Translations under genes and position numbers: made by a program
NCBI GenBank assembly: GCA_964569385.1
Contig: CAZMUM010000002.1
Span: forward strand, 1-64,000
Reading direction: 5' to 3'
From: JAADHX01 sp964569385
GTDB lineage: Bacteria > Actinomycetota > Acidimicrobiia > Acidimicrobiales > Poriferisodalaceae
Length of the DNA: 64,000 nt
Notes under the pieces: generated by a model
What the model was told of the DNA's origin: nothing
The model's input: only the letters and a program-made list of their open reading frames with translations
Databases searched by the model: none
Shown: positions 1 through 7,730 of the stretch, one piece after another
How positions within the stretch are numbered: the first letter of the stretch is position 1
How the letters are laid out: each line of letters begins with the position of its first letter

Positions 1-1
1 G

Positions 2-631
2 GCTTTCGGTTTCATGCGAATCACCGTCGACCGGCCGCTACGCCTCCGCTGGGAAGTTACCGCTGAGACGGTCGAGCAGCTTATGGCTGCCAAGGTTGTG
101 GCGAAGCTCGATTCGTCGGTTCAGTCACGCTTGAAGGCGTTGGCAACTGCTGCTGTGGGCGAGAGGCTGAACAGCGCTGGCGATGCGACCAAGCTCGCTC
201 TTCGCCTGATGAGCGAAACGGGTTTGAAGGGCAAACCGATTGAGAAGGCGATGGTTGGTGCGTTCTCGGTTACCGACCCCGATGCATCGGCGGTCACAAA
301 GAAGAACGGCAGCCCGGAACCCGACTCCGATCTTCGCGACGCCGAGAACGTGCCACTACCCGCCGACCGAGTTCGCTACGAACCCGACCCGAGCGAGCGG
401 CTGAGCACAGCGCCGTATCGCCGAGCCGTGGACGAATATGTCGAAGCCGAAGTGCACCCCTATGTGCCAGACGCCTGGGTCGACTACTCCAAAACCAAGA
501 TCGGCTACGAGATTCCCCTCACCCGCCACTTCTACACCTACACCCCGCCAAGACCCCTCGCCGAAATCGACGCCGAGATTCAGCAGCTAGAAGCCGAGAT
601 CCGGGAGTTAATGGATGAGGTGACAGGGTGA
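2..631 (+). CDS. hsdM: Type I restriction-modification methyltransferase subunit HsdM, C-terminal part (5' cut by window)
   Basis: The reading frame is open from base 2, before the first ATG at 14, so this is the 3' part of a larger gene and not a 205-aa protein. The first residues (FGF, RITVDRPLRLR) match the region after the catalytic core of N6-adenine HsdM proteins. The C-terminus ends in an E-rich helix (IQQLEAEIRELMDEV), probably a coiled coil contacting HsdS. The catalytic NPPF and SAM motifs lie outside the window. It overlaps hsdS through TGATG, so the two are translationally coupled. HsdM methylates adenine in the target chosen by HsdS. The assignment rests strongly on the following hsdS and hsdR genes. 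Confidence 0.85.
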   Translation, partial: AFGFMRITVDRPLRLRWEVTAETVEQLMAAKVVAKLDSSVQSRLKALATAAVGERLNSAGDATKLALRLMSETGLKGKPIEKAMVGAFSVTDPDASAVTKKNGSPEPDSDLRDAENVPLPADRVRYEPDPSERLSTAPYRRAVDEYVEAEVHPYVPDAWVDYSKTKIGYEIPLTRHFYTYTPPRPLAEIDAEIQQLEAEIRELMDEVTG

Positions 632-1782
632 TGATGCTCAAGCGCGCGCTGCGTCCGGGGGGCGTCTCGACCGGGCTGATTAAGGGCGAGGCGAGCCTCG
701 AACCCGGGCCTGGGTTGGTGCCTGGATTCAGTGCCTCGGGACAAGATGTCTGGCTGAATCGAGCGACCCATTTTGGACCCGGTCTGGTGCTTAGTGCGGT
801 TGGCGCCCGATGTGGAAAGGTCTTTCTGGCGGACGGCGATTGGTCTGTTGTTGCAAATACGGTTGTATTGACCCCACAGCCAGGTACATCCCCGAAGTTC
901 CTCTGGTACATGGTGAACAACGAGGACTTCTGGGAGAAGGGTGGAACTGCTCAGCCCTACGTCAGGGTTCCTGAAACACTCGCCCGACAGGTGTGGTTGC
1001 CGGCCTTGGGGGAGCAGAGGGCGATTGCTGATTATCTGGATGTCGAGACCGCCCGCATCGACGCCCTCACCGCCAAGAAACAACAACTCATCCAACTCCT
1101 CAAAGAACGTCGGTGGAGATACTTCACGGACCTAGTAGAACGCGCGGAGAGCCGACCGGTGCCGCTTCGGCGCCTCATTGTCTCAATAACCGATGGACCC
1201 TTCGGTAGTTCCCTGAAGTCCTCGGACTATGTGGACGCGGCTGGCGCTCGCGTGGTGCGGCTGGGAAACATCAAGCTGGGGGAATTCGGCGATCACGACA
1301 AGGCGTACATATCGCAAGACCACTTCGGGACACTTTTGAAACATTCGGTTCGGGAGGGCGATCTATTGATTGCTGGTCTAGGCGACACGAAGAACCATGT
1401 CGGCCGGGCGTGTGTGGCACCAGATCTAGGTGAGGCGATCGTTAAGGCGGACTGCTTCTGTGCGCGGACCCAGGACGACCTTACTTCGGCTGACTTTCTG
1501 GCCTTTTACCTGTCTTCGCCAATGGGGGCGACTTCTGTGGCTGCGTACAGCCGAGGAACCACCCGAAGCAGGATAAATCTTGAGCTCACGAAAGAGGTTG
1601 TAATCGATCTCCCGGATCTGGACCGCCAAGCGGCCATCGTCTCGGCCGCGCACGAGGTCCGTGACTGTACACGGCGATTGAGACGTTCGATCGGTGGCCA
1701 ACTCGACCTCCTCGGCGAGAAACGTCAGGCGCTTATTACGGCGGCGGTTACGGGTGAGTTCACGGTTCCGGGGGCGGCTTGA
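631..1782 (+). CDS. hsdS: Type I restriction-modification specificity subunit HsdS
   Basis: About 383 residues with the two-half layout of HsdS. A first target-recognition domain covers about residues 1-125, and a conserved helix follows at about 127-165 (GEQRAIADYLDVETARIDAL). The second recognition domain is about 170-330, and the second helical repeat ends in KRQALITAAVTGEF, a typical HsdS terminus. It selects the DNA sequence for both methylation and cleavage. The start is taken as the ATG in the TGATG overlap with hsdM; a GTG at 628 is possible. The first recognition domain is short and lacks the usual N-terminal lead segment, so it may recognise a short half-site or be slightly trimmed. 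Its stop overlaps hsdR by the same TGATG arrangement. Confidence 0.9.
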   Translation: MMLKRALRPGGVSTGLIKGEASLEPGPGLVPGFSASGQDVWLNRATHFGPGLVLSAVGARCGKVFLADGDWSVVANTVVLTPQPGTSPKFLWYMVNNEDFWEKGGTAQPYVRVPETLARQVWLPALGEQRAIADYLDVETARIDALTAKKQQLIQLLKERRWRYFTDLVERAESRPVPLRRLIVSITDGPFGSSLKSSDYVDAAGARVVRLGNIKLGEFGDHDKAYISQDHFGTLLKHSVREGDLLIAGLGDTKNHVGRACVAPDLGEAIVKADCFCARTQDDLTSADFLAFYLSSPMGATSVAAYSRGTTRSRINLELTKEVVIDLPDLDRQAAIVSAAHEVRDCTRRLRRSIGGQLDLLGEKRQALITAAVTGEFTVPGAA

Positions 1783-4700
1783 TGGTGGGGCCTAGCGAAG
1801 CGGGGTTTGAGGCGGCGATCTGTGAATCGCTCATTGGCAGCGGCGGGTATCGGGGGCCGGTGAAGGTTGGTAACGCTCAGACCGAGCCGCGGCACTTTGA
1901 TCCGACGTCGGCACTTGATACGGCAGAGCTGTTTGCGTTCATTGGCGATACTCAACCCCAAGAATGGGACAAGGTTCGCAAGTCGCACTCGTCTCCAGAT
2001 GAGGCCCAGGTCGCATTCGCCGAGCGGTTGGGGAAAGAACTCGACAAACGCGGGACTGTCGATGTTCTTCGTCACGGGCTGACCTATGCGGGGCACGAAA
2101 AGGCTGAGTTCAAACTGGCGTTCTTTCGGCCCGCGTCTGGGTTGAACCCCGATGCCGAGGCTCGGTACCAGGCCAACCGGTTGACGGTGACCCGTCAACT
2201 TCCTTACGACCCGAAGTCGAACAAGACGCTCGACATCGGGTTGTTCCTCAACGGGATACCGGTTGCTACCGCCGAGCTGAAGACACACCTGACCGGTCAA
2301 ACCGCCGAAGACGCAATCGCCCAGTATCGCAACGATCGTGCTTCGAAGAATCGCCTGTTGAAGCGGGCCATTGTGCACTTCGCGGTCGACACCGAGCGGG
2401 TGTTTATGACGACGAAACTCGTGGGCAAGAAGACCGGCTTCCTGCCGTTCAACAAGGGTGACGGCGATCGGGCCGGCAACCCGAGCCGCGACGGATACCG
2501 CACTGCGTATTTATGGGAAGACGTGTGGGCCAAAGACGCATGGCTCGACTTGCTGGCCCGGTTCGTGCATAACGACGACGGCACACTAATCTTTCCTCGG
2601 TTCCACCAATGGGACGCTGTGCTACGGCTCGAAGCCCACGCCCAAGAACACGGCGCAGGCCAGTCGTATCTGGTGCAACATTCGGCTGGATCGGGCAAGT
2701 CGAACACCATTGCGTGGTTGGCACACCGATTGTCGTCGTTGCACAACGCAGCCGACGAGAAGGTGTTCGACAAGGTCGTGGTGATCACCGACCGCATCGT
2801 GCTCGACAAACAACTCCAAGACACGATCTACCAGTTCGAGCACACCCACGGAGTGGTCGTAAAGATCGACGGAAGTTCAGGGCAGCTGGCCGAAGCACTA
2901 GCAGGCGAGCAAGCCAGAATCATCATTACCACACTGCAAAAGTTTCCATTCGTGATGAACCACGTCGAAGAACTGAAGTCACGCAAGTACGCGGTAGTCG
3001 TCGACGAAGCCCACTCGTCACAAACTGGCGATTCGGCCAAAGAGATGAAGAAGGTCCTCGGTGGAGCCGTTTCCGACCCGACGGCCGAACTCGTTGCTGC
3101 CGAAGAGGCCGAAGGGTTCTACGGCGAAGAACTGCCCGACCCGATGGAAGACGCGCTGGCCAAAGAAGTCGACGCTCGGGGCCGGCAACCGAACATGTCG
3201 TTCTTTGCCTTCACGGCGACACCAAAAGGGCGCACCCTCGAATTGTTCGGCGCCAAGAACAACGAAGGCAAGTACGAACCCTTCCACTTGTATTCGATGC
3301 GCCAAGCCATCGAAGAACGATTTATCCACGACGTTCTGGCCAACTACGTCACCTACGACACGTATTTCAAGATCGACAAAGCCATCGCCGACGACCCGGA
3401 ACTCGATTCGGCCAGAGCCGGCTCGGCCATCGCCCGGTTCGTGTCGCTGCACCCGCACAACCTGGCGCAACGAGCCGAAGTCGTCGTCAACCACTTTCGG
3501 GCCCGCGTGGCCAACAAGATCGGTGGCCAAGCCAAAGCCATGGTGGTCACCGCCTCGCGGCTGCACGCCATGCGCTACAAACAGCACCTCGACGCCTACT
3601 GCCGAGAAAACGGCATCGGCGACGTCAACACGTTGGTGGCGTTCTCTGGCGAACTCGTCGTCGACGGAGACAAACTCACCGAGGCCAAAGCCAACGGGTT
3701 TGCCGACACCGAAACTGCGAAGCGCTTCGACACCGACGCATGGCAGATTCTGGTTGTGGCCGAGAAGTACCAGACCGGCTTCGATCAGCCGAAGCTGTAT
3801 GCCATGTACGTCGACAAGACCCTGACCGGTTTGGCAGCGGTGCAGACCTTGTCGAGACTCAATCGGACCAGACAAGGCAAGACCGGCACGTTCGTGCTCG
3901 ACTTCCGCAACGAAATGGAAGACATCCAAGATGCGTTCACGCCGTGGTTTGCCCGCACCGTTGCTCCACCGACCGACCCACATCTGCTGTATGACACTCA
4001 GGCCGAACTCGCCCCGTTCGGTGTGCTCACAGCCGAAGAAGTCGAGAGTGTTGTCACTCTGCTGCTGACCGATCCGGACAGGAATCACGAACGCGTCAAC
4101 TCTGGGCTGCAACCAGCCGTCGACCGGTTCTGGGCTCTCGAAGATGACGAACAAGAACAGTTCCGCGATGTGCTCACCCGATTCATCCGCATCTACAGCT
4201 TCTTGTCGCAAGTGGTTTCGTTCACCGACGTCAAGCTTGAACGCGACTATCTGTTCTGCCGGGCGTTGTCACGGCTGCTGAAGCGCGAACCTGGGTCTGG
4301 GGTCGATCTTGGCGACGCAATCGAGCTGACACACATCGCCACTGAAAAGTCCTTCGACGGTGACGGTTCTCTCGACGTAGACGGTGGAGAAGTGATCACC
4401 ATCTACGGGGGATCTGGCGGCAAACGTGAACCAGACGAGATTCCGCTGTCGGAGATCATCGACCAGATCAACGAACGATTCGGTACCAACATCACCGAAA
4501 CCGATCGGCTGTTCACCGACCAGGTGCGCGACGATCTTGTGGCCAATCCGCAGATTCAGGTCGAGGCCGGTGCCAACGACGAGCAGGCATTTGGTGTTGG
4601 TTTCGACAAGACGTGGACTGGTGCGCTGACCAACCGACTCGGGAACAACGAGAAATTTGCATATCAACTGCTCGACAACGAAGAGCTACGGGCCGCACTA

Positions 4701-5264
4701 ATCGAGGAATACAAACCCGACATATACAAACGGGCTCGAGTGGCGCGGCAGCGGACGTGCACCATCGGCGAGCTGATCGGTCCCGACCGCGAAGATCGTT
4801 TCCTCGAATACAAGTCGACCATGCGCTGGGATGTTCGTGAGAGTCAGAAATCGAAGGTCATGGAAGGTTCGGTTCTCAAAACCATTGCCGGGTTTGCCAA
4901 CGCTGCCTACGGAGGCACCCTTCTTGTGGGCGTGACAGACGATGGCGACATCTACGGCCTCGAAGCCGACTACGCCACCTTCTCAAAGCGCGGCGAACGC
5001 GGCGACCGCGACTTATGGGGTCAACACCTGAACAACCTGCTGAACAGGCTCGGCCGGTCGGCGGCAACTTTGGTCGACTGGGACTGGCACACGGTCGACG
5101 GCCAAGACATCTGCCGTATCTCTGTCGAACCCTCGGATCATCCGGTGTTCGAAACGAAGGCCGACAAACAAACCTTCTGGTGGCGCACACCGGTAGGCAC
5201 CGAAGCCATCACCGACGAAACCGAACGAACCCGAATCATCGCCCGCCGGTGGCCATCTGGATGA
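1782..5264 (+). CDS. hsdR: Type I restriction endonuclease subunit HsdR with C-terminal AlbA_2 (Schlafen-like) domain
   Basis: 1160 residues. The PD-(D/E)xK nuclease is visible as D151 followed by E165-x-K167 in ATAELKTH. A superfamily 2 translocase follows: Walker A HSAGSGKS with K306, DEAH at 408-411, motif III FAFTATP and motif VI LSRLNRTRQGK. It cuts unmodified DNA after ATP-driven translocation, in complex with HsdM and HsdS. After about residue 990 a further domain begins (DRFLEYKSTMRW, then IAGFANAAYGGTLLVGV), which is the signature of AlbA_2 putative DNA-binding domains and not part of a standard HsdR. The start is the ATG in TGATG with hsdS; a TTG at 1779 is less likely. Several long antisense frames inside it are codon-bias shadows. 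Confidence 0.95.
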   Translation: MVGPSEAGFEAAICESLIGSGGYRGPVKVGNAQTEPRHFDPTSALDTAELFAFIGDTQPQEWDKVRKSHSSPDEAQVAFAERLGKELDKRGTVDVLRHGLTYAGHEKAEFKLAFFRPASGLNPDAEARYQANRLTVTRQLPYDPKSNKTLDIGLFLNGIPVATAELKTHLTGQTAEDAIAQYRNDRASKNRLLKRAIVHFAVDTERVFMTTKLVGKKTGFLPFNKGDGDRAGNPSRDGYRTAYLWEDVWAKDAWLDLLARFVHNDDGTLIFPRFHQWDAVLRLEAHAQEHGAGQSYLVQHSAGSGKSNTIAWLAHRLSSLHNAADEKVFDKVVVITDRIVLDKQLQDTIYQFEHTHGVVVKIDGSSGQLAEALAGEQARIIITTLQKFPFVMNHVEELKSRKYAVVVDEAHSSQTGDSAKEMKKVLGGAVSDPTAELVAAEEAEGFYGEELPDPMEDALAKEVDARGRQPNMSFFAFTATPKGRTLELFGAKNNEGKYEPFHLYSMRQAIEERFIHDVLANYVTYDTYFKIDKAIADDPELDSARAGSAIARFVSLHPHNLAQRAEVVVNHFRARVANKIGGQAKAMVVTASRLHAMRYKQHLDAYCRENGIGDVNTLVAFSGELVVDGDKLTEAKANGFADTETAKRFDTDAWQILVVAEKYQTGFDQPKLYAMYVDKTLTGLAAVQTLSRLNRTRQGKTGTFVLDFRNEMEDIQDAFTPWFARTVAPPTDPHLLYDTQAELAPFGVLTAEEVESVVTLLLTDPDRNHERVNSGLQPAVDRFWALEDDEQEQFRDVLTRFIRIYSFLSQVVSFTDVKLERDYLFCRALSRLLKREPGSGVDLGDAIELTHIATEKSFDGDGSLDVDGGEVITIYGGSGGKREPDEIPLSEIIDQINERFGTNITETDRLFTDQVRDDLVANPQIQVEAGANDEQAFGVGFDKTWTGALTNRLGNNEKFAYQLLDNEELRAALIEEYKPDIYKRARVARQRTCTIGELIGPDREDRFLEYKSTMRWDVRESQKSKVMEGSVLKTIAGFANAAYGGTLLVGVTDDGDIYGLEADYATFSKRGERGDRDLWGQHLNNLLNRLGRSAATLVDWDWHTVDGQDICRISVEPSDHPVFETKADKQTFWWRTPVGTEAITDETERTRIIARRWPSG

Positions 5265-5288
5265 CTTTGGCCGAGGACCGCCGCTAAG

Positions 5289-5312
5289 ACTCTGAACATG
5301 CGTTTAGAGTAG
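5289..5312. promoter_or_regulatory. Imperfect inverted repeat related to the operator-like palindrome at 6786
   Basis: ACTCTGAA and TTTAGAGT face each other across 6 nt, with one mismatch. The right arm plus AG (TTTAGAGTAG, 5303-5312) is identical to the right arm of the perfect palindrome upstream of the AlbA_2 gene. It lies in the gap between the convergent hsdR and AlbA_2 genes. Role inferred only from its resemblance to the other site. Confidence 0.4.
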
Positions 5313-5362
5313 AACCGAAACTGCTGGTCAGGGCAGGTTTTGGACGTTTAATGTCATAGATG

Positions 5363-6781
5363 TCATTCGGTAATGATGGTCCAGTACGCACGCGGATCTC
5401 TGGCGCTATTTCCGAACCAGCGAATGACTCCAGCGTCTTGGAGAGCCTTCAGCTGGCGGATCACAACTGGTCGTGATCGACCGCTTGCCACCGCAATTTC
5501 GCCGGTACTGAGTCTTTCGCCCTCGCGGATGAAACGAACAAGATCCCGAGAACCGGGAGGCAGCCTCGCTTCGAGTTCGCTATCGACGGCCGCTGACGGC
5601 AGTGTCAGCCGCACACTCCCAGATGTTTGGTGGTACTCAGGGTCGGCAAGCCCGGCTAGGCGCATTTCTTCATACATCCGGCGGATACCCTCGCCAAGCT
5701 CCTGGCCGAATGCGAGGTCGGCGCATACGCGAGCGATGCGGGGGTTTCGTGCGAAACGGGTGATGTTGAAGGGGTCAGAGGTTTCCGCAATCCCAGGGAA
5801 GCGACCGGGGCTCTCGACCTCGATCCGATCGTCGAAGATCTCAACCCGGATGTGATCACCACTCGAGCTGTAGGAACGATGAATCACGGCGTTGACGATT
5901 GCTTCGAGCCATGCGTCTTGGGGGATTAGCCCAATCTTTTCGAATCGGCCTGAATGGCCGAGGGCTCGGCGCGTAGGGATCTGATCGAGAACATCTTCTC
6001 TGGCATCGAGTAGTTGTTGCGGGATTGAACCGTCAATGCGGCGATCATGAAGTAGTTGTTGGCGTGCCCCACTACCGCGCTCAGTTCCACGATAACGAAG
6101 CACGCGGAGATTGGCCTCGGGGAACCAGCGCTGAGGGTGGTTCGCAAACAAAAGCACGGCACCAGCGGTTAACTCGCCACCAGGAGTTGCCAGGCCTCGG
6201 GCGATGAGCAGCCGTTTCGGGTCTGGGTGCTTCACCGCATCCGCGTAAGAGCGGAGAAGAGTCTGATCGAGGTCTGGAAACTCTGCGTCCGGAACAATCG
6301 TGGTTTCGAACGTCGACTGGCCTTTGTCGTACAGCAACTCCTGCCGCTGCGCGAACGTAAGCCGGCGGGTTTCGTCGCCAACTCTCAAGAACACCTCGTC
6401 CTTCCTGTTGGAGTGCACCTGTGTGCTGGTCTCGACCTCGACAACGACGAGCTGATCATCGTTACCTCGACTATTGAGACATTCGATCGTTCGAACGCGA
6501 TTCGGCACAGCTGGCCTGGTGAAGTCGAGCGAGGCTTGCTGCCACTCGGCTAACCGTTTGGACTGAGCACCGGAGACCCCCTCAACGGTGTCGTTTCGTA
6601 GACCGATGACGATGATGCCACCTTCGGCGTTTGCGAAGCCGATCATCGCATCAGCCAGGTCTCTGGCTGATACTCGCGAACTCTTGCGGTCGTACCACTG
6701 ATCTTCGGCGATGCTCAGGAGCGCGACACCTCGTTCTTCGACTGGTCGCGCCAGTGACTGCTCGGCGGCAACGGTAGACAT
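5363..6781 (-). CDS. AlbA_2 / HATPase_c_4 domain protein (RecG-like putative transcriptional regulator)
   Basis: 472 residues. Residues about 18-140 form an AlbA_2 domain (QWYDRKSSRVSA, then IGFANAEGGIIVIGLRND). About 285-385 resembles the GHKL ATPase-like HATPase_c_4 domain (LEAIVNAVIHRSYSSSGDHI, then FDDRIEVESPGRFP). The last 60 residues look like a winged helix (LSTGEIAVASGRSRPVVIRQLKAL). Such proteins are often misnamed ATP-dependent DNA helicase RecG; no helicase motifs are present. A regulatory or stress/defence role is inferred. It converges with hsdR, which carries the same domain type. A perfect 23-bp inverted repeat sits 5 bp upstream of its ATG, which suggests autoregulation. Confidence 0.85.
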   Translation of the reverse strand: MSTVAAEQSLARPVEERGVALLSIAEDQWYDRKSSRVSARDLADAMIGFANAEGGIIVIGLRNDTVEGVSGAQSKRLAEWQQASLDFTRPAVPNRVRTIECLNSRGNDDQLVVVEVETSTQVHSNRKDEVFLRVGDETRRLTFAQRQELLYDKGQSTFETTIVPDAEFPDLDQTLLRSYADAVKHPDPKRLLIARGLATPGGELTAGAVLLFANHPQRWFPEANLRVLRYRGTERGSGARQQLLHDRRIDGSIPQQLLDAREDVLDQIPTRRALGHSGRFEKIGLIPQDAWLEAIVNAVIHRSYSSSGDHIRVEIFDDRIEVESPGRFPGIAETSDPFNITRFARNPRIARVCADLAFGQELGEGIRRMYEEMRLAGLADPEYHQTSGSVRLTLPSAAVDSELEARLPPGSRDLVRFIREGERLSTGEIAVASGRSRPVVIRQLKALQDAGVIRWFGNSARDPRAYWTIITE

Positions 6782-6785
6782 GACA

Positions 6786-6808
6786 CTACTCTAAACAATT
6801 TAGAGTAG
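6786..6808. promoter_or_regulatory. Perfect 23-bp inverted repeat, candidate operator
   Basis: Arms CTACTCTAAA and TTTAGAGTAG are exact reverse complements separated by CAA. The site lies between the divergent AlbA_2 gene, whose ATG is 5 bp away, and the molybdenum hydroxylase operon. A repressor here would block the AlbA_2 gene and could also affect the other side. The sequence is direct evidence; the binding protein is unknown. Confidence 0.6.
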
Positions 6809-6887
6809 GAGTATGCACATTCACTTGTGTACTAGTGATCCGGTAGTGTTCCTCACCACCCCACACGAGCGGTCACGGATCTCACGA

Positions 6888-7730
6888 ATGGGATATTTGT
6901 TGCCAACTACTGTCGAGTCTGCGCTGGCCGGTCTTGCCGCTGGCGGTTCGACCATCGTAGCTGGGGCCACCGACTTCTATCCTGCCCTTGGCCGCAAGGA
7001 CCCGGCGCCAGACATCGTCGACATCAGCTCGGTGGACGAACTTCGGGCCATCAGCAACGACGCCAACCAATGGCGCATCGGTGCCCTCGCTACCTGGACC
7101 GACGTCATGAGGGCCAACCTTCCACCAGCGTTTGCTGGTCTACAGAACGCAGCCCGTCAGGTTGGGGGCGTTCAGATCCAGAACGTCGCATCGGTTGTCG
7201 GCAATCTCTGTAACGCCTCGCCCGCCGCCGACGGTGTACCGCCCTTGTTGACGCTCGGCGCTCGGGTGGAGATGCAATCACATCGGGGCGTTCGCGAGGT
7301 TCCTCTGGATGAGTTCATACTCGGCAACCGCTCGACCGTTTGCGAAACCGACGAACTGGTTACAGCGGTGTTGATACCGAACCCCGCCGATCGAGCTGTC
7401 GGCGCCTTCGAGAAACTTGGTGCTCGTGCTTACCTTGTCATCTCGATCGTGATGGTTGCAGTCACCGCCGAGATCGATGACGCCGGCCTGATCGTCGACG
7501 CCCGAGTGGCCGTTGGCGCATGTTCGCCCGTGGCCAAGCGCTTGACCAGACTCGAGGCCGATCTGGTTGGCGTCTCCATCGACGACGTATCGACCGACTC
7601 GATAGCCGCGGCGCACTTGGGCGATCTAACTCCTGTCGACGATGTGCGAGCAAGCGCCGAGTATCGAATGTCGGTAGTGCCGACACTCGTTGTCCGAGCC
7701 CTTCGAGCGTGCGCCCGGTCCGACCAATGA
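6888..7730 (+). CDS. Molybdenum hydroxylase FAD-binding (medium) subunit
   Basis: 280 residues from the chosen start. It carries both FAD-binding signatures of the xanthine dehydrogenase/CO dehydrogenase medium subunit: a TIVAGATDFYPAL loop near residue 25 and VGNLCNASPAADGVPPLL near 105. The subunit passes electrons from the 2Fe-2S centres to its acceptor through FAD. ATG 6888 was chosen because MGYLLPTTVESAL aligns with the family N-terminus. An upstream ATG at 6813 has a better ribosome site (AGGAG) and would add 25 atypical residues. The stop overlaps the next gene by ATGA. It is the first gene of a five-gene run reaching to 13288. Confidence 0.88.
   Translation: MGYLLPTTVESALAGLAAGGSTIVAGATDFYPALGRKDPAPDIVDISSVDELRAISNDANQWRIGALATWTDVMRANLPPAFAGLQNAARQVGGVQIQNVASVVGNLCNASPAADGVPPLLTLGARVEMQSHRGVREVPLDEFILGNRSTVCETDELVTAVLIPNPADRAVGAFEKLGARAYLVISIVMVAVTAEIDDAGLIVDARVAVGACSPVAKRLTRLEADLVGVSIDDVSTDSIAAAHLGDLTPVDDVRASAEYRMSVVPTLVVRALRACARSDQ

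Noticed and set aside
2609..3994. 461-codon plus-strand frame overlapping hsdR
   Set aside because: Arginine- and serine-rich translation typical of a +1 shadow of a GC-rich gene. The hsdR frame carries all motifs.
3018..4211. Long antisense open frame (397 codons) inside hsdR
   Set aside because: It is complementary to a gene with clear helicase motifs, has no recognisable domain and follows the codon-position GC bias expected of a shadow frame.
5363..6781. RecG helicase
   Set aside because: Walker and helicase motifs are absent. The RecG label for AlbA_2-HATPase_c_4 proteins is a common misannotation.
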